From: Pseudomonas sp. EpS/L25
Lineage (GTDB): Bacteria > Pseudomonadota > Gammaproteobacteria > Pseudomonadales > Pseudomonadaceae
Assembly: GCF_001512295.1 (NCBI RefSeq)
Contig: NZ_LNUP01000013.1
Location: 2,735-66,734 of the forward strand
Length of the DNA stretch: 64,000 nt
Direction: 5' to 3'
Position numbers and translations under genes: made by a program. Shown here piece by piece: positions 26,089 to 36,396 of the stretch. The notes below the pieces were generated by a model. The model saw only the letters and a program-made list of their open reading frames with translations. It searched no databases and was not told where the DNA came from. Numbering within the stretch: position 1 is the first letter of the stretch; every line of letters starts with the position of its first letter.

Positions 26089-27102
26089 TTGAATACCCCC
26101 CAGACGCTCCAGCACTTCACCCTCGACCCCTTCGATGCCGACCGCTTCGCCAACCTCTGCGGTCAGCTCGACGAGAATCTGCGGCAGATCGAACGCCGTC
26201 TCGGCATCGAGATCCGCAACCGCGGCAACCAGTTCGAACTGGTCGGCGACCCCGAGCGCACCCGCGCGGCCCAGAACCTCCTGCAGCGCCTCTATCGCGA
26301 GACCGCCAGCGGCACGGGCGTGGCCCCGGAACTGGTGCACCTCTACCTGCAGGAATCCGGCCTGGAAGCCCTGCAGGAAGAGCACCGCGGTGGCGACACC
26401 AGCGTGGCCCTGCGCACCAAGAAGGGCATGATCCGCCCCCGTGGCGCCAACCAGCAGCGCTACGTCAAGTCGATCCTCGACCACGACATCAACTTCGGCA
26501 TCGGCCCGGCCGGTACCGGCAAGACCTATCTGGCCGTGGCCTGCGCCGTGGATGCCCTGGAGCGCGAGCAGATCCGCCGCATCCTGCTGGTGCGTCCGGC
26601 GGTGGAAGCCGGCGAGAAGCTTGGCTTCCTGCCCGGCGACCTGGCGCAGAAGATCGACCCCTACCTGCGCCCGCTGTACGACGCCCTCTACGAGATGCTC
26701 GGCTTCGAGCAGGTGGCCAAGCTCATCGAGCGCCAGGTCATCGAGGTCGCACCGCTGGCCTACATGCGCGGCCGCACCCTCAACAATAGCTTCATCATTC
26801 TCGACGAAAGTCAGAACACCACCCTCGAGCAGATGAAGATGTTCCTCACCCGTATCGGTTTCGGCTCCACCGCGGTGATCACCGGTGACGTCACCCAAGT
26901 CGACCTGCCGCGCGGCACCAAGTCGGGCCTCAAGCACGTCATCGAGGTCCTGCGCGACGTGCCCGGCATCGGCTTCACCCACTTCGAGTCCAAGGACGTG
27001 GTGCGCCACCCGCTGGTGCAGCGCATCGTCGAAGCCTACGACCGCTTCGAGGCGCTGCAGGCCCAGCCGCGTGGCAACGGAGAGGATCGCCATGGCGATT
27101 GA
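26089..27102 (+). CDS. ybeZ: PhoH-like ATPase (YbeZ)
   Basis: A 337-residue cytosolic P-loop ATPase of the PhoH family, thought to act in RNA metabolism with its partner YbeY. An N-terminal RNA-binding-like region (about 20-100) precedes the ATPase, with Walker [12 protein letters not shown] and Walker [11 protein letters not shown], and [11 protein letters not shown] before it. No ATG is available at the right place: the frame upstream offers only the TTG at 26089, which gives [16 protein letters not shown] at the position where homologues begin. An AAAGGG lies about 14 bases upstream, so initiation may be weak. The gene overlaps ybeY by 11 bases. Confidence 0.9.
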   Translation: MNTPQTLQHFTLDPFDADRFANLCGQLDENLRQIERRLGIEIRNRGNQFELVGDPERTRAAQNLLQRLYRETASGTGVAPELVHLYLQESGLEALQEEHRGGDTSVALRTKKGMIRPRGANQQRYVKSILDHDINFGIGPAGTGKTYLAVACAVDALEREQIRRILLVRPAVEAGEKLGFLPGDLAQKIDPYLRPLYDALYEMLGFEQVAKLIERQVIEVAPLAYMRGRTLNNSFIILDESQNTTLEQMKMFLTRIGFGSTAVITGDVTQVDLPRGTKSGLKHVIEVLRDVPGIGFTHFESKDVVRHPLVQRIVEAYDRFEALQAQPRGNGEDRHGD

Positions 27103-27547
27103 ACTGGACGTCCAGGTCGCCAGCGAGGCGGCCGACCTCCCCGAGGAGCCGGACTTACGCCGCTGGTGCGAACGGGCCCTGCGCGCCCGCCAGGGTGACT
27201 CGGAACTCACCATCCGCCTGGTGGACGAAGACGAAGGTCGCGAGCTGAACCGCACCTGGCGGCACAAGGACTACGCCACCAACGTGCTGTCCTTCCCGGC
27301 CGACGTGCCGGACGAATTTCTCGACATCCCCCTGCTCGGCGATCTGGTGATCTGCGCCCCCGTGGTGGCCCGCGAGGCCGCCGAGCAAGGCAAGCCTGCC
27401 GACGCGCACTGGGCGCACCTGGTCATCCATGGCTGCCTGCACCTGCTCGGCTACGATCATCTGGACGATGACGAAGCCGAGGAGATGGAAGACTTGGAAC
27501 GCCAATTGCTCGCTGAACTGGGCTACCCCGATCCCTACGGTGAATGA
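27092..27547 (+). CDS. ybeY: endoribonuclease YbeY
   Basis: A 151-residue zinc metalloprotein needed for 16S rRNA 3'-end maturation and 70S ribosome quality control. The signature [11 protein letters not shown] near residue 113 supplies the three histidine ligands. The conserved arginine region is [16 protein letters not shown]. The ATG at 27092 has GGAGAGG upstream and lies inside the 3' end of phoH (11-base overlap), so the two proteins are coupled, matching their known physical partnership. Confidence 0.94.
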   Translation: MAIELDVQVASEAADLPEEPDLRRWCERALRARQGDSELTIRLVDEDEGRELNRTWRHKDYATNVLSFPADVPDEFLDIPLLGDLVICAPVVAREAAEQGKPADAHWAHLVIHGCLHLLGYDHLDDDEAEEMEDLERQLLAELGYPDPYGE

Positions 27548-27554
27548 CACGCAC

Positions 27555-28391
27555 ATGAACGAAGATCGATCAGGCACTGGGCATCGTTCCTGGCTGGAAC
27601 GCATCGTCCAGGCCTTTGCCCATGAACCCAAGAGTCGCCAGGAACTGCTGGAGCTGCTGCGCGAGGCGCACGAGAACAAGGTACTCGACAGCGAGGTGCT
27701 GTCCATCGTCGAGGGCGCCATCTCGGTGGCCGACCTGCAGGTGCGCGACATCATGGTGCCGCGCTCCCAGATCATCAGCATCCGCGCCCAGCAGACCCCG
27801 GCGGAATTCCTGCCGGCGGTGATCGAGGCGGCGCACTCTCGCTATCCGGTGATCGGCGACGGCCCCGACGACGTGCTCGGCCTGCTGCTGGCCAAGGACC
27901 TGCTGCCGCTGCTGCTGGACCATGCGCGGGTCTTCGACTTCAAGACGGCCTTGCGCCCTGCCACCTTCGTGCCCGAGTCCAAGCGCCTCAACGTACTGCT
28001 GCGTGAATTTCGTTCGACCCACAGCCACATGGCCATCGTGGTGGACGAATACGGCGGCGTTGCCGGCCTGGTGACCATCGAGGACGTGCTGGAACAGATC
28101 GTCGGCGAGATCGAGGACGAGCACGACGTGGAGGAAGAGAGCTTCATCAAGTCGTTGCCCAATGGCGACTTCGTGGTCAAGGCGCTCACCCCCATAGAGA
28201 CGCTCAACGAGACCCTGGAGACCCGTTTCGCCGATGCCGAGGCCGACACGGCCGGTGGCCTGGTGATGAATCGGCTGGGCCATCTGCCCAAGCGCAACGA
28301 GGAAACGGTGATCGACGACTTCCGCTTCCGCGTGCTGAACGCCGACGGCCGCCGCATCCACCTGCTGCGGGTCACCCCGGTCAACCGCTAG
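27555..28391 (+). CDS. ybeX: CorC/HlyC-family CBS-pair protein (YbeX)
   Basis: A 278-residue cytosolic protein with two CBS domains (about 65-185, starting DIMVPRSQIISI and DEYGGVAGLVTIEDVLEQIVGEIEDE) and a C-terminal CorC_HlyC FAD-like fold domain. In enterobacteria it has been linked to magnesium/cobalt efflux (CorC) and, more recently, to ribosome metabolism; the position after ybeZ-ybeY favours the latter. It starts seven bases after ybeY. A non-coding stretch with a REP pair separates it from lnt. Confidence 0.9.
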   Translation: MNEDRSGTGHRSWLERIVQAFAHEPKSRQELLELLREAHENKVLDSEVLSIVEGAISVADLQVRDIMVPRSQIISIRAQQTPAEFLPAVIEAAHSRYPVIGDGPDDVLGLLLAKDLLPLLLDHARVFDFKTALRPATFVPESKRLNVLLREFRSTHSHMAIVVDEYGGVAGLVTIEDVLEQIVGEIEDEHDVEEESFIKSLPNGDFVVKALTPIETLNETLETRFADAEADTAGGLVMNRLGHLPKRNEETVIDDFRFRVLNADGRRIHLLRVTPVNR

Positions 28392-28639
28392 CACGGCTCC
28401 TACCCCCTCTCCCCTGGGGCGAGGGCAACACGCTATTGATCGCATCGCGGCCATGGGCCGCTCCTACAGGCACGGACACTCCTGTAGGAGCGGCCGCATC
28501 GGCGGACCGCCATGGCCGTGATCGCTTTTCTCCCCCTCCCCCAACTGCGACCTGCCTCGCTCTCTCCCTCACACGCCTTTGGCACTCCCTCGCGGCGACG
28601 AGTAAGCTTGCGCAGCCTCGATCGGACCAAGGATTTTCG
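28392..28639. repeat. non-coding gap with REP pair, between ybeX and lnt
   Basis: A CCCCTCTCCCCTGGGGCGAGGG palindrome-like piece (28404-28425) is followed by a face-to-face REP pair at 28439-28469 and 28482-28524. The right half carries an extra CGCATCGGCGGACCGC insert also seen in the third half-unit at 14538-14580. The remainder is without recognisable features. Confidence 0.7.
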
Positions 28640-30187
28640 ATGCGCTGGATCTCTCAACCTGGCTGGAAGGGCAACCTTCTGGCGCTGTTCGCCGGTGCCC
28701 TCACGCCCCTGGCGCTGGCCCCCTTCAATATCTGGCCGCTGGCGCTGCTCTCCGCCGGTCTCTTCTACCTCGGCCTCAAGGGCCTCAGCGCCTGGCGCGC
28801 CTTCCTGCGGGGCTGGTGCTACGGCTTCGGCGCCTTCCTTGCCGGTACCAGCTGGATCTACGTCAGCATCCACACCTACGGCGCCGCCTCGACGCCCCTG
28901 GCGCTGTTTCTCACCCTGGGCTTCAGCGCCGGCATCGCGCTGTTCTTCGCCCTGCCGGCCTGGCTCTGGGCCCTGTGCCTGAGACGCAACCAGGCGCCGC
29001 TGGGCGATGCGCTGACCTTCGCCGGTCTCTGGTTCGCCCTGGAACTGTTCCGCAGTTGGGCACTGACCGGCTTCCCCTGGCTGTTCCTCGGCTACAGCCA
29101 GCTGACCGGTCCACTGCAGGGCCTGGCGCCCCTGGGCGGCGTCTGGCTGATCTCCGCGGTGCTGGCCTTCACCGCAGCGCTGCTGGTCAACGCTCCACGA
29201 CTGATCCTGCGCCCATTGGCCTTGATCGCGGCCCTGGTACTGGTCGCCCTGCCCTGGGTGGCCGGCGATGTCTTCAAGGGTCAGGTCTGGACGCACCCGG
29301 CCGGTACCCCGCTCAAGGTCGCCGGGGTCCAGGGCAACATCGCCCAGGAACTCAAGTGGAATCCCGACCACGCCCGCGCCACCCTGGCACTCTATCGCGA
29401 CCACACCGCCGAGCAGACCGATGCCGACCTGGTGGTCTGGCCGGAAAACGCCATCCCCGTGCTACGTGAATACGTCGGCGACTTCCTCGCCGCCGAAGGT
29501 GCCCAGGTGGCCGCCCATGGTGGGGCCCTGGTGACCGGCCTGCCCGACCGCGAACGCGATGCCAACGGTGAGTCGCGCTACTTCAACAGCATCACCGCGG
29601 TCGGCAACGGCTCGGGCACCTACTACAAGCAGAAGCTGGTGCCCTTCGGCGAGTACGTGCCGCTGCAGGAGTACCTGCGCGGCCTGATCGGCTTCTTCGA
29701 CCTGCCCATGTCCGACTTCGTCCGCGGCCCCGAGCACCAGCAGCCGCTACTGGTGAAGGGCTACCGCGTGGCGCCGTACATCTGCTACGAGGTGGTCTAT
29801 CCGGAATTCGTCGCCGACCTGGCGGCCCAGAGTCAGCTGCTGCTCACCATCAGCAACGACACCTGGTTCGGCAAGTCCATCGGTCCCAAGCAGCACCTGC
29901 AGATGGCGCAGATGCGTGCCCTGGAAAGCGGTCGCTGGCTGGTAAGGGTCACCAACGACGGCATCACCGCCCTGGTCGACCCCTTCGGTCGGATCAGCCG
30001 GCAGATCCCGGCCTACCAGGTCGGCGTACTGCAGGGCACCGTGGTACCCATGGACGGCCTGACCCCCTACCTGCACTACCGCCTCTGGCCGCTGGCGATC
30101 TTCTCCGCCCTGGTACTGCTCTGGGGTCTGCTGCTGCGTCGGCAGGATCGTCCCGAAGACGCGCCGCTGGTGGTCACTCAGAGCTAG
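28640..30187 (+). CDS. lnt: apolipoprotein N-acyltransferase
   Basis: A 515-residue inner-membrane enzyme that adds the third acyl chain to outer-membrane lipoproteins. Eight hydrophobic segments are seen, most in residues 10-215 and the last at about 485-505. The periplasmic nitrilase-like domain has the catalytic triad: Glu in VVWPENAIP, Lys in YYKQKLVPFGEYVP and Cys in APYICYEVVYPE. The start at 28640 gives the usual short basic leader before the first helix. In many gammaproteobacteria lnt follows corC directly; here the REP pair has slipped in between. Confidence 0.94.
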   Translation: MRWISQPGWKGNLLALFAGALTPLALAPFNIWPLALLSAGLFYLGLKGLSAWRAFLRGWCYGFGAFLAGTSWIYVSIHTYGAASTPLALFLTLGFSAGIALFFALPAWLWALCLRRNQAPLGDALTFAGLWFALELFRSWALTGFPWLFLGYSQLTGPLQGLAPLGGVWLISAVLAFTAALLVNAPRLILRPLALIAALVLVALPWVAGDVFKGQVWTHPAGTPLKVAGVQGNIAQELKWNPDHARATLALYRDHTAEQTDADLVVWPENAIPVLREYVGDFLAAEGAQVAAHGGALVTGLPDRERDANGESRYFNSITAVGNGSGTYYKQKLVPFGEYVPLQEYLRGLIGFFDLPMSDFVRGPEHQQPLLVKGYRVAPYICYEVVYPEFVADLAAQSQLLLTISNDTWFGKSIGPKQHLQMAQMRALESGRWLVRVTNDGITALVDPFGRISRQIPAYQVGVLQGTVVPMDGLTPYLHYRLWPLAIFSALVLLWGLLLRRQDRPEDAPLVVTQS

Positions 30188-30258
30188 CAAAGCCTGGCGA
30201 GCGAGGGTCAGACCAGGCCTGGGCGGCCCCGCGAGAATGGCTGAGGAAGCGGATCGGA

Positions 30259-30375
30259 CCCGCGCTCGAATTTACCAAAGGTAAACGGGCATCGCGACAG
30301 GGCCGCCCAGGCGGGGCTGGCCTTCCAGGCCATTTTCAACGCCGTTTGGCCGACGCGCAGCAGACTTTGAACAGG
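30259..30375 (-). repeat. 3'-flank repeat B, copy 2 (uninterrupted)
   Basis: A 117-bp unit containing the perfect palindrome TTTACCAAAGGTAAA, the GGGCCGCCCAGGCGGGGCTGG hairpin region and GCCGTTTGGCCGACGCGCAG. It matches the split copy at 23830-24072. On the minus strand it begins three bases after the stop of the DUF218 gene, the same spacing as at the DUF1820 gene. Confidence 0.7.
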
Positions 30376-30378
30376 CGC

Positions 30379-31140
30379 TCAACGATAGGCGAGCGGATAG
30401 AGCAACAGTCCGGCGGCCTCGTTGAGCAACTGGGCGGTCTGTTCGATCGCCCCCGCCTCTGGCAACCAGCCGCCGAAGGGGCGGGCATTGGGCACGCCGA
30501 TGAAGCCAATGGGCGCGGCGATCACCTCGAAGCCCTGACGCTCGAAGCACCAGCGGGCCCGCGCCATGTGGTAGGCCTGGGTCACCAGCACCACCCGCTT
30601 CACCCCGGCGTCGCGCAGCAGCGGCGCGCTGAGGGTGGCATTCTCCCAGGTGGTGCGGCTGGCACCTTCCTGCCAGCGCACCGGCACGCCCAGGTCACGC
30701 TCCATCACCTCGGTCATCAGCGTCGCCTCGCTCAGCGGTCGGCCATAGGGCGAACCGCCGGTGATCAAGACCGGCAGTTGCGTCGCCTTGGCCAGGCGGG
30801 CGGCATAGCGCAAGCGCTCCACGGCCATCCTGCTCGCGGCGTCGCCCTCCCAACCCGGATCGTCCACCGCCCGTCCAGCACCGAGCACGACGATGGCGTC
30901 CGCCCGCTGCGCCAGGCCCGGCCAGCTCGCCTGGGGCAAGGCGGCATCGCGCTCGAGCAGGCGCCCGCCGAACTCCACCGCCACCGGCAGGGTGCTGATC
31001 CAGAGTCCCAGCAGACCAAGACCGAAACAGGCCAGTCCCAGGCGCGGATGCCGACGGCGCAGCCACCAGCCACAGAGCAGGAGCAAGAGCAAGCCGCCCG
31101 GGGGCAGCAGCAGTTGCTTGAAGAAGTAGCGCAGGCCCAT
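30379..31140 (-). CDS. YdcF/ElyC family protein (DUF218)
   Basis: A 253-residue protein with two N-terminal membrane helices (about 10-55) and a periplasmic or cytosolic DUF218 domain (about 80-230). The family marks are DAIVVLGAGR, ITGGSPYGRPLSEA, the ASRTTWENA motif, and VLVTQAYHMARA. E. coli ElyC of this family is involved in envelope integrity and lipid carrier metabolism. The ATG at 31140 follows GGAGGG at good distance. Repeat B starts right after its stop codon. It lies convergent to lnt. Confidence 0.82.
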   Translation of the reverse strand: MGLRYFFKQLLLPPGGLLLLLLCGWWLRRRHPRLGLACFGLGLLGLWISTLPVAVEFGGRLLERDAALPQASWPGLAQRADAIVVLGAGRAVDDPGWEGDAASRMAVERLRYAARLAKATQLPVLITGGSPYGRPLSEATLMTEVMERDLGVPVRWQEGASRTTWENATLSAPLLRDAGVKRVVLVTQAYHMARARWCFERQGFEVIAAPIGFIGVPNARPFGGWLPEAGAIEQTAQLLNEAAGLLLYPLAYR

Positions 31141-31180
31141 GGTCCCTCCGGTCGGAGCGACCCCCGGGTCGCGTCGGCGC

Positions 31181-31504
31181 TCAGTGTAGGGGAGCGCCGG
31201 TCCGCACAGAAGGCTTCTCGAGCGGGGCACGCCCACCCTGGCACTGGGCGCAGTAGGCCCCGGCCGGCCGCACTCGGCCGCAACCCAGGCAACAGGCCGG
31301 GGCCGCCTCCGTCGCCTGGTGGCGCGCCAGCCAGCGCTTGACCAGGGCGTACTCGGCCGTACTCAGTCCCTGGAGCTCGATTTCCCCATTGGCAGTGTCA
31401 TAGAGACGCTCCTGGGTCGCGGCCTCATCCAGGGCCAGGGCCAGCCGTCGCTGCAGGCGTACGTCGACGGGCAGCTTTTCGGACTCGCGTCGAAACTTTC
31501 CCAT
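31181..31504 (-). CDS. small zinc-ribbon protein of unknown function
   Basis: A 107-residue protein with a basic N-terminus, a helical middle, and a C-terminal C-x2-C-x9-C-x2-C motif (CLGC and CAQC) that should bind zinc. I do not recognise the family, though a protein of this size precedes leuS in P. aeruginosa. Two in-frame ATGs exist; the GGGAGG ribosome site touches the first and lies 12 bases from the second, so the second (31504) was chosen. It sits 40 bases upstream of the DUF218 gene in the same direction and is divergent from leuS. Confidence 0.65.
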   Translation of the reverse strand: MGKFRRESEKLPVDVRLQRRLALALDEAATQERLYDTANGEIELQGLSTAEYALVKRWLARHQATEAAPACCLGCGRVRPAGAYCAQCQGGRAPLEKPSVRTGAPLH

Positions 31505-31651
31505 GATGGCGATCATCCTCCCGGATAATTGAACGGACGTTTGATCAGCCTAGTACGGCCCTTCCAACCCTGCCTCCCCCGGAGTGCGAAGCAAGCGGCG
31601 GACTAGGACATTTCCCCGCGCTCGGGGGGTCATGTATGCTTGGCGGCTTGA

Positions 31652-34345
<2,694 letters not shown>

Positions 34346-34370
34346 GACACGCGAACGGAGCAGACAACAG

Positions 34371-34985
34371 ATGAAGAAACGGATTCTCCCCGGCCTTGCG
34401 GTCATCGGCCTGGCGACCCTGCTGACCGCCTGCGGCTTCCAGCTGCGCGGCACCGGCGAAACGCGCCTGAGCCTCAGCGAGCTGAACCTCACGGCGCGCG
34501 ACGCCTATGGCCAGACCGTCAAGGAAGTACGCGACATGCTCGAGGATGCCCACGTACGGGTCTCCTCCGGTGCGCCCTACACCCTGGACCTGGGCGGCGA
34601 AGCCCAGAGCGAGCGCACCGCCAGCTACACCAGCGGCGCGCGCAGCGCCGAGGTCGAGCTGACCACCCGCCAGCCCTACACCATCGTCGGCAAGAACCAG
34701 GCCGTGCTGGTCAGCGACTACCTGGAAACCCAGCGCTACTACGTGACCGACCAGAACAACATCGTCGGTTCCGAACAGCAGAAGGACCAGTTGCGCCGCG
34801 AGATGCGTCGCGAACTGGTACAGCAGTTGGCCGCGCGCCTGCAGGCCCTGACGCCGGAGCGCCTGGACAAGCTGCAACGCGACGCCGACGCCCGCGCGGC
34901 CGCCCAGGCCGAAGCCGAGCGCCGCGCCCGCGAATCCACGCCGCCGCAGCAGTCGCCCATCGACATCCCCACCCCCGCGCGCTAA
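34371..34985 (+). CDS. lptE: LPS-assembly lipoprotein LptE
   Basis: A 204-residue outer-membrane lipoprotein that plugs LptD and guides lipopolysaccharide to the surface. A short basic signal peptide ends in the lipobox LLTAC with the lipid-bearing Cys at about residue 21, followed by GFQLRG, conserved in this family. The C-terminal 40 residues form an Ala/Arg/Glu helix and a proline tail. It starts 25 bases after leuS and is followed by holA, the same order as in many gammaproteobacteria. Confidence 0.92.
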   Translation: MKKRILPGLAVIGLATLLTACGFQLRGTGETRLSLSELNLTARDAYGQTVKEVRDMLEDAHVRVSSGAPYTLDLGGEAQSERTASYTSGARSAEVELTTRQPYTIVGKNQAVLVSDYLETQRYYVTDQNNIVGSEQQKDQLRREMRRELVQQLAARLQALTPERLDKLQRDADARAAAQAEAERRARESTPPQQSPIDIPTPAR

Positions 34986-35033
34986 GCGCCGCGCCCGGAG
35001 CCGCCAGGCTCCGGGCTGCCGTCACGGCTTATC

Positions 35034-36077
35034 ATGAAACTCAACGCCAACCAGCTGGGCAAGCAGCTCCAGGGTTCCCTGGCCGCCGTCTATGCCGTCA
35101 GCGGTGACGACCCCCTGCTCTGCCAGGAAGCCAGCGACGCCATCCGCGGTGCCGCCCGTGCCCAGGGCTTCGACGAACGCGAGGTCTTCGACGTCGACGC
35201 CAGTTTCGACTGGGGTCGCCTCTACGAGGCCGGCGCCAGCCTGTCGCTGTTCGCCCAGAAACGCATCCTCGAACTGCGCCTGCCCACCGGCAAGCCGGGC
35301 GACAAGGGTTCCGCCGCCCTGCTCGACTACCTGGCCCGTCCCGCCGAGGACACCCTGCTGCTCATCAGCCTGCCGCGCCTCGATGCAGCCGCCCAGAAGA
35401 CCAAATGGGCCAAGGCCCTGCTGGAGCATGGCCAGGCGCAATTCGTGCAGATCTGGCCGGTGGAACTGGCGCAGTTGCCCCAGTGGATCAACCAGCGCCT
35501 GTCGCGCCTGGGCCTGGCCGCCACCCCCGAAGCGGTCGAACTCATCGCCGAACGGGTGGAGGGCAACCTGCTGGCCGCCGCCCAGGAGATCGAGAAGCTG
35601 CGTCTGCTCACCGAAGGCTCCCAGGTGGATGCCGAGACCGTGCGCGCCTCGGTAGCCGACAGCGCCCGCTACGACGTCTTCGGCCTGCTGGACGCCGCCC
35701 TCGCCGGTGACGCGGCCCACGCCCTGCGCATCCTCGAAGGGCTGCGCGGCGAAGGCGTGGAAGCGGCCGTGGTGCTCTGGGCCCTGGCACGGGAGCTACG
35801 GCTGCTGGCCAACCTCGCCCATCTGCAGGAAAGCGGCACGCCACTGGAGCGCGCCTTCACCCAGGTCAAACCCCCGGTGTGGGACAAGCGGCGTCCCTTG
35901 ATGACCCGCGCCCTGCAGCGCCACGGCGCCCGCCGCCTGGAAACCCTGCTGCGCGACGCCCAGGTCGCCGACGAACAGATCAAGGGCCAGGCGCCAGGGG
36001 ATGTCTGGCTGACCCTGGCCAGTCTCGCCCTGCAGCTCGCCGGCAAACGCCTGGCGCTGGGCAAGCCCTCGCCCTAG
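35034..36077 (+). CDS. holA: DNA polymerase III subunit delta
   Basis: A 347-residue clamp-loader subunit that opens the beta clamp. N-terminal residues about 15-150 form the AAA+-like domain with the VYAVSGDDPLLCQEA start, the beta-interacting SLSLFAQKRILELRLP segment (about 69-84), and the C-terminal collar domain covers about 215-340. The length matches E. coli HolA (343). It starts 48 bases after lptE. Confidence 0.94.
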   Translation: MKLNANQLGKQLQGSLAAVYAVSGDDPLLCQEASDAIRGAARAQGFDEREVFDVDASFDWGRLYEAGASLSLFAQKRILELRLPTGKPGDKGSAALLDYLARPAEDTLLLISLPRLDAAAQKTKWAKALLEHGQAQFVQIWPVELAQLPQWINQRLSRLGLAATPEAVELIAERVEGNLLAAAQEIEKLRLLTEGSQVDAETVRASVADSARYDVFGLLDAALAGDAAHALRILEGLRGEGVEAAVVLWALARELRLLANLAHLQESGTPLERAFTQVKPPVWDKRRPLMTRALQRHGARRLETLLRDAQVADEQIKGQAPGDVWLTLASLALQLAGKRLALGKPSP

Positions 36078-36160
36078 TGCCTCTTGCATTGGTCAGCCCT
36101 TGCACTAGACTGGCTAGCCCCTATCTAGGGGTAGTACCCATCCCACCGGAGCACGCACGC

Positions 36161-36322
36161 ATGGCCAAGAAATACAGCCGCGGCCCCAACAAGGCCAAGG
36201 TCCTCGTCAGCGATCCCCGCTATCGCTCACGCCAGGAAAAGCCCGCCAAGGGCAAAGGCAGCTACCGCCGCGAAGCCTTCTCGTTGCACGACGAGAAGGC
36301 TTCGGTCTTTCTGGCGGCCTGA
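36161..36322 (+). CDS. arfA: alternative ribosome-rescue factor ArfA
   Basis: A 53-residue basic protein. The N-terminal half MAKKYSRGPNKAKVLVSDPR and the following YRSRQEKPAKGKGSYRR match the ArfA family, which recruits release factor RF2 to ribosomes stalled at the end of broken mRNAs. A CCGGAG ribosome site lies nine bases before the ATG at 36161. The last 17 codons hold a 13-bp perfect hairpin followed by a short T-rich stretch, the expected control device: the mRNA is cut or ended in the hairpin, so the full-length protein is made only from stop-less mRNA by tmRNA failure. It lies between holA and the lytic transglycosylase gene. Confidence 0.88.
   Translation: MAKKYSRGPNKAKVLVSDPRYRSRQEKPAKGKGSYRREAFSLHDEKASVFLAA
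36271..36310 (+). promoter_or_regulatory. hairpin inside the arfA coding end (RNase III or terminator element)
   Basis: CGAAGCCTTCTCG (36271-36283) and CGAGAAGGCTTCG (36292-36304) pair perfectly around an eight-base loop, and GTCTTTCT follows. The hairpin is wholly inside the reading frame, 18 bases before the stop codon. In E. coli the arfA hairpin is an RNase III site, and in other genera an intrinsic terminator sits here; both create a stop-less message. Confidence 0.8.
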
Positions 36323-36396
36323 AAGGCGGTTACCAGACGCGAGGACGTGGAGCGTGCTAAGGTGACGGCTCCTGCCTAGACGTCCGGTGGAGATAG

